DNA from: an uncultured Bacillaceae bacterium
Lineage (GTDB): Bacteria; Bacillota; Bacilli; Bacillales; Bacillaceae_L
Direction: 5' to 3'
Assembly: GCA_947497585.1 (NCBI GenBank)
Contig: CANMHG010000001.1
Coordinates: forward strand, 310,001-374,000
Length of the DNA stretch: 64,000 nucleotides
The position numbers and the translations under genes were made by a program. The notes under the pieces are model-generated. The model was given only the letters and a program-made list of their open reading frames with translations. It searched no databases and was not told where the DNA came from. Below are positions 9,305-17,700 of this stretch, one piece after another (within the stretch, counting starts at the first letter, position 1; every line of letters starts with the position of its first letter).

Positions 9305-10204
9305 ATGTCTTTAAGTGTATTCGGATTTCAAGCGATGTGGAGTCCATATTTTTTCATAACCGTTTTATCTTTAACAGTTCTTTACTTTGTGTTAATTGGA
9401 CCAATGAGAAGTCGATTTAAGAACAGTGAACCTGCAACATTTAAGCAACAATTCTTGTTTGTAACTGCCATGATACTTTTATATATTTGTAAAGGCGGCC
9501 CATTAGATCTTTTAGGTCATTTAATATTTAGTGCTCATATGGGACAGATGGCAATCTTATATTTGGCTGTTCCTCCATTAGTCATATTAGGTATACCATC
9601 TTGGCTCTTACGTAGTATTGTTGAATTACCGGTGGTTAAACCGTTCATGAAATTTTTCACAAAACCATTAATCGCATTAATTTTATTTAATGGAGTATTC
9701 TCTTTTTATCATATCCCATTAATTTTTGATGTTGTTAAAACTGATATGGTACTACATTCGATGACAACAGCTCTACTGTTCATCGCTGCCTTTATTATGT
9801 GGTGGCCACTTGTAAATCCTTTAGAAGAGTGGGAGACGCTGTCTGGCGTTAAAAAGGTAGGATATATATTTGCGGATGGTATTTTATTAACACCGGCGTG
9901 TGCACTTATTATTTTTGCTGAGACACCTCTTTATGCTACGTATACAGATCCACAAGCATGGGTAAATGCCTTACAACTCTGTGTACCAGCAAGTATGTTA
10001 TCAACCCTTGACCTTGGTGGACCTGAAATGTTTAACTTCATGTCACCTTTAGAGGACCAACGTACAGGTGGAGTCATTATGAAAATTATTCAAGAGATTG
10101 TGTATGGTAGTATTCTAGGATATGTATTTTACCAATGGGTTCGTAGGGAAAGAGAGCAGGATGATATTGATGCCTTACAAATGAATCCACACACGACTGA
10201 ATAA
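9305..10204 (+). CDS. ctaG: CtaG, copper/assembly factor for caa3 oxidase
   Basis: Integral membrane protein of the caa3_CtaG family, needed for active caa3 oxidase in B. subtilis and thought to help copper insertion. Unrelated to the proteobacterial COX11/CtaG. 299 residues, about seven predicted helices. Conserved His and Met positions are visible in HLIFSAHMGQMA and YHIPLIFD. Start ATG with GAGGTG seven bases before. It has its own promoter candidate and is followed after 49 bases by ctaM. Confidence 0.95.
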   Translation: MSLSVFGFQAMWSPYFFITVLSLTVLYFVLIGPMRSRFKNSEPATFKQQFLFVTAMILLYICKGGPLDLLGHLIFSAHMGQMAILYLAVPPLVILGIPSWLLRSIVELPVVKPFMKFFTKPLIALILFNGVFSFYHIPLIFDVVKTDMVLHSMTTALLFIAAFIMWWPLVNPLEEWETLSGVKKVGYIFADGILLTPACALIIFAETPLYATYTDPQAWVNALQLCVPASMLSTLDLGGPEMFNFMSPLEDQRTGGVIMKIIQEIVYGSILGYVFYQWVRREREQDDIDALQMNPHTTE

Positions 10205-10253
10205 TAAATTTTCAGTTTAGACACTACATTTTTGAAATGAGAGAGGAAAGAAT

Positions 10254-10721
10254 ATGAACCATTCAATACCGGTTTTACCTACAATTAGTACATTCTTTAT
10301 TGTCCTTAGTGCAATTTTAGTGGCAATAGGTTGGTATTTAGTTAGTAAAAGAAATATAGAAGGTCACCGCAAAGTTATGACACTTGCAGCAGCTGCTGCT
10401 TTACTTTTCTTTATTATCTATGCATCAAGAACGATTTTTATCGGAAACACGGCCTTTGGTGGTCCTGATGATATGAAAATTTACTATACATCATTTCTAA
10501 TATTTCATATTATACTAGCTACTACAGGGGCTGTTTTTGGGATTACTACATTATATTTAGGGTTTAAAGATCGTATTGCCAAACATAGAAAACTTGGACC
10601 TATTACAAGTATCATCTGGTTCTTTACAGCAACTACAGGTGTTGCTGTTTACTTGCTGCTATATGTTTTCTACTCAGGTGGAGAAACAACCTCAGTTATA
10701 AAAGCAATACTAGGTTTCTAA
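10254..10721 (+). CDS. ctaM: DUF420 membrane protein CtaM (YozB family)
   Basis: 155 residues, four to five predicted membrane helices, DUF420 family. Family members (B. subtilis YozB, S. aureus CtaM) are known to be needed for biogenesis of heme-copper oxidases, and its place right after ctaG supports the same job here. In B. subtilis the gene is unlinked, so the linkage is informative. Start ATG preceded by AGAGAGGAAAG. Ends at a strong terminator. The symbol is by family and context. Confidence 0.85.
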   Translation: MNHSIPVLPTISTFFIVLSAILVAIGWYLVSKRNIEGHRKVMTLAAAAALLFFIIYASRTIFIGNTAFGGPDDMKIYYTSFLIFHIILATTGAVFGITTLYLGFKDRIAKHRKLGPITSIIWFFTATTGVAVYLLLYVFYSGGETTSVIKAILGF

Positions 10722-10738
10722 TATTGTAATATGTATAA

Positions 10739-10778
10739 GGTGTTATGGAATACAATTATTCTATAGCATCTTTTTTTA
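10739..10778 (+). terminator. Terminator after ctaM
   Basis: 14-base stem (with three G-U pairs) GGTGTTATGGAATA / TATTCTATAGCATC, loop CAAT, then TTTTTTT. Confidence 0.85.
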
Positions 10779-10886
10779 TTGAGAAAAATTGATTTTTACT
10801 TCGAGAAAATCAACATCCGCCTCTTAATTGCTTGAATTTACTATCTTGTAGCTTAAACAATATTTGAAAGGGGAGAGATGTGAATA

Positions 10887-11396
10887 ATGATTGAAATTTT
10901 TACAGATCGTTTACTTATCGTCCCTTGTTCACTAGATATTGCCAAATCCTTGGTTTTCCATAGGAAAGAGTTAGAAAAGAGGTCTCCTATAATTATTCCT
11001 AAAGGATGGCCTTATCCAAGTGTGACAGGAATGCTCCCAATTTATATTGAGAAATTAGAAGATGATGAGTCAGAATACGGTTGGGGACTTTGGTTAATTA
11101 TTAATTATGCGGAAAAAAGTATTATTGGAGATGTTTATGTTAATAGCAAGCCTGATGAAAATGGTACGGTTCATTTGAGTTATTCAATGGTTAAGGATTT
11201 AGCAGATAGCAGTTTGACTTATGAAAGTATGGACGCATTAATCGAATGGATGATTACTCAAAAAGATGTGAAGAAAGTAATCACAGAATGCTGCGATCAT
11301 AATACGGAATCAATTAAATTGTTTGAGAAATTAGGAATGAGATGTACCAGAAAAGATGGAAAATTTTTAAAATGGGAGCTACGAAAAGCTATTTAA
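10887..11396 (+). CDS. GNAT acetyltransferase (RimJ/RimL-like)
   Basis: 169 residues. N-terminus FTDRLLIVPC and C-terminal NTESIKLFEKLGM are typical of the Acetyltransf_3 branch of GNATs, which acetylate amines on proteins or small molecules using acetyl-CoA. Substrate cannot be read from the sequence. Ribosome site GAAAGGGGAGAG precedes the ATG. Single-gene unit between two terminators and absent from this spot in B. subtilis, so an accessory insertion. Confidence 0.8.
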   Translation: MIEIFTDRLLIVPCSLDIAKSLVFHRKELEKRSPIIIPKGWPYPSVTGMLPIYIEKLEDDESEYGWGLWLIINYAEKSIIGDVYVNSKPDENGTVHLSYSMVKDLADSSLTYESMDALIEWMITQKDVKKVITECCDHNTESIKLFEKLGMRCTRKDGKFLKWELRKAI

Positions 11397-11398
11397 AA

Positions 11399-11431
11399 AA
11401 AGAGAGGTGGATATCCCACCTCTCTTATATT
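11399..11431. terminator. Bidirectional terminator, GNAT / AI-2E permease
   Basis: AAGAGAGGTGG / CCACCTCTCTT with a five-base loop, flanked by an A-run and T-rich sequence. The stop codon of the minus-strand permease lies inside its right arm. Confidence 0.85.
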
Positions 11432-12483
11432 TTTAGATTAAATTTTATAATTCCTGCTTCACGTGCTGAATTAAATGCTATTAATAAAATAGGGCCAATG
11501 ATAAATCCAAGGATACCAATTAATTTTAATCCAAGGTACATTGCAATTAATGTAGACAATGGAGATAGCCCAATATGACTTCCCATTACCTTTGGTTCAA
11601 TTGTTCTTCTAATAACAAGTAGGATCACTCCTAATATCGCTAACTCTGTACCCAGTACGATATCTCCAGTAATGAAATGAAATAGTGCCCATGGACCCAT
11701 AACTACGATAGAGCCGATTATAGGAACAACATCAATGATCCAAATAATAAATGCCATCATTAACGCTACATCTGGAGCAATAACTAGCAAACCAATAAAT
11801 GAAGTAATGAAAATAATGATACTTACTAAAAATTGTGCTTTTATAAAGCCGAAGAAAACATATGAAAGTCTAGAAGTCATAAAGTTAACTTTATCAACTG
11901 TTCGACTTGTAAAAAGAGTAAATAGTTTCTCCTTAAGAGTTGGCATTTCTATCATCAGCAAGAATAATGCGATTAAATATACAATAAAACTTACTAAGTA
12001 ACTAGGTATTTCTGTTAAAAGTGATTTTAAGCTTTCAATATTTACATATGCAAGAAGCCCCGTTTGAAAGTTGTATAAAGTTTCTTCAACTTGCCTAGTG
12101 ATCACTTCCACAAACTCTGGGGGAAGATCTTGTGATCGATCATACAGATTTTTCTCAACTTCTAGTAAAACACGGTTTATTTCATTAATATAAATAGGTG
12201 CATTTTCAATAATTTGAATAGCCTCTGCTATTACCTTTGTTATCAAAAAGTAACTTCCAAGTGCCATTAACAATAAGAAAATGATAAAAATGATGGTTAC
12301 TGATAATGGTCTTTTTATCTTAAAACGTTTTTGAAAAAGTTTTACTGCGGGTTCGAGTAGAAGTGCAGTAACAAACGCGATAATTAAAGGTATGGAAACA
12401 GGAAGTATCCAATATCCAAGTAATATGATAAGTAGAATAGTGAGTAAAATCAAAATGGTTCGCTTAGTAAATAGACTGGACAA
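11425..12483 (-). CDS. AI-2E/PerM family membrane protein (YtvI-like)
   Basis: Multi-pass membrane protein of the AI-2E transporter/PerM family (TqsA, YtvI, YueF relatives). Paired hydrophobic segments at the N-terminus, a soluble middle part around residues 80-150, then several helices with WIIDVVPIIG and the C-terminal LGFIIGPI. I place the start at the TTG at 12483, preceded by GAAAGGAG at a seven-base spacing, giving 352 residues; the frame extends nine codons further upstream to a TTG with no ribosome site. Substrate unknown; some relatives are sporulation-linked or Na+/H+ antiporters. Not at this place in B. subtilis. Confidence 0.8.
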   Translation of the reverse strand: MSSLFTKRTILILLTILLIILLGYWILPVSIPLIIAFVTALLLEPAVKLFQKRFKIKRPLSVTIIFIIFLLLMALGSYFLITKVIAEAIQIIENAPIYINEINRVLLEVEKNLYDRSQDLPPEFVEVITRQVEETLYNFQTGLLAYVNIESLKSLLTEIPSYLVSFIVYLIALFLLMIEMPTLKEKLFTLFTSRTVDKVNFMTSRLSYVFFGFIKAQFLVSIIIFITSFIGLLVIAPDVALMMAFIIWIIDVVPIIGSIVVMGPWALFHFITGDIVLGTELAILGVILLVIRRTIEPKVMGSHIGLSPLSTLIAMYLGLKLIGILGFIIGPILLIAFNSAREAGIIKFNLKI

Positions 12484-12670
12484 TAGGTTACTCCTTTCAT
12501 AAAAAAACAATGCTATATAAAATTATAGTAAAGAATTGCAATAAATCCAACAAAAAAATATCAAACTAAAGGATAAAATAAGTTGATGGGATAAGTGCCC
12601 ATTTCTGGCAATCAGCATAAACTATATAAAGATGTATTATTAAAAAACAGAAAAGAAGGAGTTGGTTTAT

Positions 12671-13021
12671 TTGATCGAAAAATTACTTTCAAATGGCAAG
12701 CTACTCATTACAGAAGAGGTATTAGCATTAATTACATTATTAACAATAGATGAAACGGAAGGTATAGCAAAGACTGTTTCTGGAGTAAAGAATGAAATTT
12801 TCAATGTATTAAGTTCAAAGTATACTCGTAAAGGCGTCACCATAGAAAATTCAGAGGATGGTGTTTCAATTGATATTCGAATCTCACTTTACTACGGGAA
12901 TAATATAATTGAAACATGTAAAAAACTTCAAGAATCGGTGGTGCAAGAAATTGAAGCAATGACTGGTGTGGTTGTAAAGGACATAAATATTAAAGTTGAG
13001 CAAATCATTAGGGCAACTTAA
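12671..13021 (+). CDS. Asp23/Gls24 family protein (YloU-like)
   Basis: 116 residues from the TTG at 12671, nine bases after AAGAAGGAG (the TTG at 12662 abuts the site and is excluded). It has the family layout: VLALITLLTIDETEGIAKTV, then VSIDIRISLYYG and VKDINIKVEQI, which correspond to the hydrophobic beta/alpha core of Asp23 domains. Family members are cell-envelope associated or stress proteins of unclear biochemical role. No Asp23 partner gene (AmaP-like) lies next to it. Monocistronic. Confidence 0.75.
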   Translation: MIEKLLSNGKLLITEEVLALITLLTIDETEGIAKTVSGVKNEIFNVLSSKYTRKGVTIENSEDGVSIDIRISLYYGNNIIETCKKLQESVVQEIEAMTGVVVKDINIKVEQIIRAT

Positions 13022-13032
13022 AACGCTATGAA

Positions 13033-13063
13033 AAGGGAACAGATGTTTTGCGATCTGTCCCCT
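13033..13063 (-). terminator. Terminator of the yugN-like gene
   Basis: On the minus strand GGGGACAGAT, loop, ATCTGTTCCC followed by TTTT. The plus strand lacks a T-run, so it mainly serves the minus-strand gene. Confidence 0.6.
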
Positions 13064-13069
13064 AGGTTA

Positions 13070-13429
13070 TTACTGATTAATTTTTGCGACGCCTTCGTTG
13101 ATTTGGCTTAGTAGCTTCTGGCTTTGATCGACAAGCGCTTTAGGGAAAGTTTCTCCTTCACCATACTCAACACCATGTGGATAATAGTGTTTTCCTAATA
13201 AAGGTGGTAGTAATTTTATAATTGCGTGACCACGATCGACTTCACCTTCCACAGCAAAACCTTGAACTCGCAAATAAAAAACGCCATCTTTTGTTTCAAA
13301 TTTGCGATCATATGTAACTCGCTCATAATCCCATTGACCAGCTAGTACAAATCCTAAATCTTCCATTAATGAAGTTAATCTAGAGAATTCTACTGTTTGA
13401 TTTTCAATCCCAGTATTTTCAAATTTCAT
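13070..13429 (-). CDS. yugN: YugN family protein
   Basis: 119 residues, cytoplasmic, resembling B. subtilis YugN (function unknown). Recognised by LGFVLAGQWDYERVTYDRKF and the motif LLGKHYYPHGVEYG. The start is the ATG at 13429, because TTTTAGGAGGGA lies six bases upstream; the frame's extra nine upstream codons are not used. In B. subtilis yugN is elsewhere, so this is a rearranged neighbour. Confidence 0.8.
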   Translation of the reverse strand: MKFENTGIENQTVEFSRLTSLMEDLGFVLAGQWDYERVTYDRKFETKDGVFYLRVQGFAVEGEVDRGHAIIKLLPPLLGKHYYPHGVEYGEGETFPKALVDQSQKLLSQINEGVAKINQ

Positions 13430-13645
13430 AATAGTCCCTCCTAAAACATACAACAAAGAAATGTTCTCTGTATAATAATAGTACGAAAAACGTCAAGATG
13501 CAATCTATAGATGTAAGACCCCTCGAAAATGTGCTAAATATGTCATATTTTTATTTCATTGAATAGGACATGAGCTTGAGAAACAAACTAATATTGCCTT
13601 TATTTATGGTTAAAAGGCATGATTTACTATTTGAGGAGGTCTACT

Positions 13646-14074
13646 ATGCAATCTGTTCGTGAAATTATGACTTCGGATATTGAGTATTGTACTCCGTTAG
13701 ACAATGTATATGAGGTAGCTCTAAAAATGAAAGAAAACGATGTTGGTGTAATCCCAATTGTTGATAATGAAAAGCTGATTGGCATGATTACTGACAGAGA
13801 CTTAGTTATTAGAGGGTACGCAGAAAAACATTCTGGGTCGACAAAGGTTACTGATGTGATGAGTGATGAGTTGATTACTATTGAACCGGATACTTCAGTA
13901 TACGAGGCTTCTCAGCTAATGTCTAAACATCAAATTCGTCGTTTACCAGTTGTTGAGCACGATAAATTAGTTGGTATCGTTTCCCTGGGGGATCTAGCAA
14001 CTAATAAGCTATCCGATCAAAAAGCAGGACACGCACTTAGTGAAATTTCAGAAAATGAAAATATGCATCATTAA
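13646..14074 (+). CDS. ylbB: CBS-domain pair protein YlbB
   Basis: 142 residues made of two CBS domains: first about 7-60 (IMTSDIEYCTPLDNVYEVA through GMITDRDLV), second about 72-125 (VMSDELITI through GIVSLGDLA). Such stand-alone pairs bind adenine nucleotides and act as sensors; no target is known for YlbB. Start ATG 13646 with GAGGAGGT seven bases before; an earlier ATG at 13619 precedes that site. First gene of the ylb series. It ends at a strong terminator. Confidence 0.9.
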   Translation: MQSVREIMTSDIEYCTPLDNVYEVALKMKENDVGVIPIVDNEKLIGMITDRDLVIRGYAEKHSGSTKVTDVMSDELITIEPDTSVYEASQLMSKHQIRRLPVVEHDKLVGIVSLGDLATNKLSDQKAGHALSEISENENMHH

Positions 14075-14087
14075 ATGGTTAAAATGG

Positions 14088-14126
14088 ACAAGGACACTTA
14101 AGAATCATAAGTGTCCTTGTTTTATT
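14088..14126 (+). terminator. Terminator after ylbB
   Basis: 13-base perfect stem ACAAGGACACTTA / TAAGTGTCCTTGT with a seven-base loop and trailing T-run. Confidence 0.92.
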
Positions 14127-14282
14127 GTCCGACAATAAAGAGAACTTATTATTATAAACTTTTGCAGGCGAACTTCTTTAATAGTTAACTAGGGTTTTTG
14201 AACTTAATGAAATTATTTTTTTAGGAATAAAATCTAGTAATGAAAAATATAATGATAGAAAACATGATAGGGAGGGATACCC

Positions 14283-15341
14283 CTGAAACATTTTAGAAGT
14301 TTTACTATATTCATTCTATTAATCCTTACTAGTAGTTTCATAGTCATTACAGTAAATACCGAAAAAAATCCTATTATAAGTAGTAGTATCCCTATAACAA
14401 CAGAAAGTAGTGTAGAAATTCCTGTACTGGAAGAATCCCCAAAGAGGAAAATGCCTACAGAGGGTCTTTTTACATATATGGGAAAGACGGTAGAGGAGAT
14501 TGAAGAATTGTTAGGAAAGCCCACTAGAGTAGATCAAACAGCATACGAATATAATTGGTGGATTTATAATCACTATCCTAATGCCTACATACAAGTTGGA
14601 ATTAAAGATAATAAGGTAGTTACTGTATATGGGATAGGAGAAGAAATAAATACTCTACCACTATCAATTAACCAAACAATGAGAGAGATACAAGAGCAAT
14701 TTGATTTCGAAAATACAATTTCGTTAACCGCAAAGGGAAATTCGTATCGTTTTGAATTAACAGAAGAGGAAATACAACAGAGACCACTAGTTGTATTTGG
14801 GGATATTTTTGTTCAACTTTACTTTGATAAGATTACAGGTAAACTTTCAAGTATCCGTTTAATGGATAACGAAGTATTAGTGATGCAAAGGCCATATGAA
14901 CTTGTCTATCGGGGAGAACTTTTATCCGCAAAGGATTTATCAGAGGATGAGTGGAAGAGTATTGAAAAAGGAATTGAAACACAAATACTTGATATAACAA
15001 ATATGATGCGCTTCAGGCATAACCTGGGTCCCGTAAAATGGCATGAGGCAACTTCTATTGTTGCTTATAAACATAGTGAGGATATGAGAAATAATGATTT
15101 CTTTTCACATGATTCTCCTACAAACGGTGGTCTCGCAGATCGATTGGCAAAAGGTGAGGTATTGTATCAGTTAGCTGGTGAGAATATTGCAGCAAAATAT
15201 GTAGATGGCATCGCTGTTGTAGAAGGATGGTTGAATAGTGAAGGACACCGTGAAACACTACTAAACGAAAAGTTTACACACCTGGGTGTAGGGGTATTTG
15301 AAAGATACTATACACAGAATTTTATCCAAACTTGGGAATAG
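14283..15341 (+). CDS. ylbC: CAP-domain protein YlbC, probable CTG start
   Basis: Extracytoplasmic SCP/CAP-superfamily protein of unknown function. The first ATG in frame (14451) would remove the N-terminus. Upstream the frame stays open to a TAG at 14268, and the only plausible initiator is CTG at 14283, six bases after GGAGGG (14271-14276). This adds 56 residues starting KHFRSFTIFILLILTSSFIV, a clear signal peptide or membrane anchor, and gives 352 residues, near the 346 of B. subtilis YlbC. Then a CAP-associated N-domain (about 60-200) and the CAP domain (about 225-350) with HSEDMRNNDFFSH and GENIA. The CTG start is inferred. Confidence 0.85.
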   Translation: MKHFRSFTIFILLILTSSFIVITVNTEKNPIISSSIPITTESSVEIPVLEESPKRKMPTEGLFTYMGKTVEEIEELLGKPTRVDQTAYEYNWWIYNHYPNAYIQVGIKDNKVVTVYGIGEEINTLPLSINQTMREIQEQFDFENTISLTAKGNSYRFELTEEEIQQRPLVVFGDIFVQLYFDKITGKLSSIRLMDNEVLVMQRPYELVYRGELLSAKDLSEDEWKSIEKGIETQILDITNMMRFRHNLGPVKWHEATSIVAYKHSEDMRNNDFFSHDSPTNGGLADRLAKGEVLYQLAGENIAAKYVDGIAVVEGWLNSEGHRETLLNEKFTHLGVGVFERYYTQNFIQTWE

Positions 15342-15370
15342 ACAGGTATTAACCTATTGCTCCCAAACTA

Positions 15371-15402
15371 GAGAAGGCCCGTTAAGAGCCTTCTCTTTAA
15401 TC
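15371..15402. terminator. Terminator between ylbC and the converging gene
   Basis: GAGAAGGC / GCCTTCTC with a nine-base loop, then CTTTAAT. It lies between converging stop codons. Confidence 0.65.
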
Positions 15403-15753
15403 TAGTTCTTTAAATTTTGTAAATCGGAAGATATCATTTTCCCACTTACCAATACAATATATTTTAGTTCCATGTGTAAATGTTGGTGGTGTAATTTCAT
15501 TAGTAATAGGGACGATATGTCTTGCTTTTGTATATTTATGTTGTTCTTTTATGACAAGGTCAGTTACAAAAATATATCTATTATAATAGTACCTCTGTTT
15601 CTCTTTGGTAATATTTGTAATTGTACCACTGAGTATAGCTTCCTCTTCAACAATATTAACAGCAAGCCATTTTGCGGTGAAATCTTTTCTCTCTCTTTTT
15701 GAAATAATGAAAAAGCAAAGGAAAAGAATCGGAATCACAATCGCTGCTACCAT
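15397..15753 (-). CDS. Unassigned membrane-anchored protein
   Basis: 118 residues, not recognised. One N-terminal membrane segment (VAAIVIPILFLCFFIIS) followed by basic residues and a soluble domain rich in beta-forming residues (ILSGTITNI, YIFVTDLVI, GTKIYCIGKW), plausibly a small OB- or SH3-like barrel facing the cytoplasm by the positive-inside rule. Start ATG with GGGGGAA seven bases upstream. It is transcribed together with or just after the thioesterase gene on the same strand (35 bases apart). Confidence 0.65.
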   Translation of the reverse strand: MVAAIVIPILFLCFFIISKRERKDFTAKWLAVNIVEEEAILSGTITNITKEKQRYYYNRYIFVTDLVIKEQHKYTKARHIVPITNEITPPTFTHGTKIYCIGKWENDIFRFTKFKELD

Positions 15754-15788
15754 ACCAATTCCCCCGGTTATATAGACCTTTATTAAAC

Positions 15789-16277
15789 CTATCTCTTTGT
15801 AATGACGAAAAAACTGCCTGTGGCATGGGCAATTAGTTTTCCATCATCACGATAGACTTTGCCTTCAGTTACTACAATCTTTGATCCTTGATGAATAATA
15901 TTAGCAATACACCTAAGTTCTAAGCCTTTTCCTGGTGCGACGTAGTTTATTTTCATTTCAGAGGTTACTGCTGCTTGTCCTTCAGGTAAATGGTAGTGAA
16001 CTAACGATCCCATTGCTGAATCAAGAAGTGTTGCAGTAATACCTCCGTGGACTATATCAAGAGAATTTTGAATAAGATCAGTATTTGGAATGATCATCTC
16101 AAATTGTTTATCCTCTGTTACACGGCTAGTTGAACCAAGAATTCCACCTAGATAAGATCCATTTTGCTTTGTCTGTTTCCTAACTAAACCATCTAGAAGT
16201 AATTCAAGGACTTTTTGGTCCTTTTCACTTGAGTTTTCTACAATCTGATTAAATTTTTGAATAAGTTCTGCATCCAT
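15789..16277 (-). CDS. PaaI-type hotdog thioesterase
   Basis: 162 residues. Hotdog fold with the family signature DIVHGGITATLLDSAMG, where the HGG segment positions the thioester and the Asp begins the catalytic helix, and KINYVAPGKG in the following strand. It likely hydrolyses an acyl- or aryl-CoA thioester; the exact substrate is unknown. The N-terminal 40 residues form a helical extension. AGAAGGA lies ten bases upstream of the ATG. Faces ylbD divergently. Confidence 0.85.
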   Translation of the reverse strand: MDAELIQKFNQIVENSSEKDQKVLELLLDGLVRKQTKQNGSYLGGILGSTSRVTEDKQFEMIIPNTDLIQNSLDIVHGGITATLLDSAMGSLVHYHLPEGQAAVTSEMKINYVAPGKGLELRCIANIIHQGSKIVVTEGKVYRDDGKLIAHATGSFFVITKR

Positions 16278-16438
16278 TTTTAAAAAATCCTTCTTTCATT
16301 ATTCCTAAGTAATATTGACATTGTAACAACAATTTAAGTCATTTGGCAATTTTTCAATTTCTTAAAATTGGGCGAACAATAAAGGTATATCCAAGATAGT
16401 ATGTAGTAGGCAATTGTATTAATTATGAGGTGAGGTAT

Positions 16439-16843
16439 ATGAGTAAGCAGCAAGTACATCCATCTATCGTGAAATTTAAAGAGTTTGTAAGAGAGCATCC
16501 TCAGTTAATTCAAGAGGTTAGAGTTGGAAAGAAATCTTGGCAGGAGGTATATGAGGATTGGTATCTTCTAGGTGAAAGTGATAAGTCATGGGAAAAATAT
16601 AAAAGTAACCAATCTGGATCAAAAAATGAATCTAACAGTGAATCTAAAAAGGACTTTATGTCACAAATCTTTACAATGATCAAAAATGTAGATATGAATC
16701 AATTTCAACAACAGATATCAAATGCTGGAAGTGCAATATCTACAATTCAAAGTGTAATAAGTCAATTTCAAGGTGGAAATACGAACAATACTGGACAGCA
16801 ACCAACAGGAGGAAACCATCCGTTTTCTTTTCGTAAGGACTAA
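16439..16843 (+). CDS. ylbD: YlbD family spore coat protein
   Basis: 134 residues. N-terminal half HPSIVKFKEFVREHPQLIQEV and a WYLLGESD segment match the YlbD family; B. subtilis YlbD is a spore coat component. The C-terminal half is low-complexity, rich in Gln, Asn, Ser and Gly, with an amphipathic helix MIKNVDMNQFQQQI. Start ATG 16439 with GAGGTG six bases upstream rather than the GTG that is part of that site. It is followed by ylbE. Confidence 0.88.
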   Translation: MSKQQVHPSIVKFKEFVREHPQLIQEVRVGKKSWQEVYEDWYLLGESDKSWEKYKSNQSGSKNESNSESKKDFMSQIFTMIKNVDMNQFQQQISNAGSAISTIQSVISQFQGGNTNNTGQQPTGGNHPFSFRKD

Positions 16844-16877
16844 CAGTTGGTTTTTCTAGCAAGGGGATTGTATTACT

Positions 16878-17117
16878 ATGAGAAAAGATGTCGTTCAGCT
16901 TATTCAAGACGATAAAAAAATTCTTCAATTTATTAGAGCAAATCCAAGGTGGTATCGGAACCTTACAAGGAATCCCACCGATATTGAATCATTGAAGCTT
17001 TCTTCTATGTCTTATTACAAGCAAACTATTCCTGATAAAGTCGAGAAGTTTTCAAACACCCTTGGGTTAGCATCAATGATGTTGCATATGTATCAATCAA
17101 TGAAAGAGGGAGACTGA
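16878..17117 (+). CDS. ylbE: YlbE family protein
   Basis: 79 residues, the same length as B. subtilis YlbE, with IRANPRWYRNLTRNP and a C-terminal helix ending in MYQSMKEGD. Function unknown. It lies 34 bases after ylbD in the same direction, so the two are probably cotranscribed. AAGGGG precedes the ATG by 11 bases. Confidence 0.88.
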   Translation: MRKDVVQLIQDDKKILQFIRANPRWYRNLTRNPTDIESLKLSSMSYYKQTIPDKVEKFSNTLGLASMMLHMYQSMKEGD

Positions 17118-17197
17118 ATTTTAGATGCATTCATGTCTCTTTTTTTTGATTATTTTCCTTTGAAGCGTGTAACACTATTCACTAAGAGGTGATAGTG

Positions 17198-17641
17198 ATG
17201 AAAAGGTATTTTACTGTACTGCTTATTCTTTCCTTAAGTTTAGTTGGAACTGCGTGTACAAACGATAAACCTCATCCTGAAACTAACACTCAGGTAGTAC
17301 CGATGGAGGTAGAATATTCTAAAGTCATTCCTTCGATTGAGGTATCGGGTACTCAAATTCAACGTTCTTTAGATGTTAAGCACGAAATAAAGGGAAATGA
17401 TGTTTATGTTGAATGTGTGGTGGCTAACTTTACATTTACTAAAGGCAAAGATAAAAATGTAGATGGAGAGGGTCATATCGAGTTATACCTCAATGGAGAA
17501 AAGGTTGATGAAATAGCAACCGCAGCATTTATCATTAAGGAATTACCTTCAGGAAACCATACTGTAAAGCTTGAATTAGTTCATAATGATTCACTAAAAT
17601 ACAATATTAGTAAAGAGTTCGATGTATCTATAGTAAAGTAG
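17198..17641 (+). CDS. Putative lipoprotein, function unknown
   Basis: 147 residues from the ATG at 17198 (site AAGAGGTG upstream; the GTG at 17189 is inside it). The N-terminus KRYFTVLLILSLSLVGTAC is a lipoprotein-like signal with a slightly unusual box (G at -3). The mature part looks like a single beta-sandwich: DVYVECVVANFTF, GHIELYLNGEKVDE and SGNHTVKLELVHND, a layout seen in surface domains that bind small ligands. I cannot name a family. It is inserted between ylbE and ylbF relative to B. subtilis. Confidence 0.7.
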   Translation: MKRYFTVLLILSLSLVGTACTNDKPHPETNTQVVPMEVEYSKVIPSIEVSGTQIQRSLDVKHEIKGNDVYVECVVANFTFTKGKDKNVDGEGHIELYLNGEKVDEIATAAFIIKELPSGNHTVKLELVHNDSLKYNISKEFDVSIVK

Positions 17642-17700
17642 GACTTACAAATTAGCAATTCAAGGTGAAACTATGGTATTATGATTCTGGAGGTGTATGC

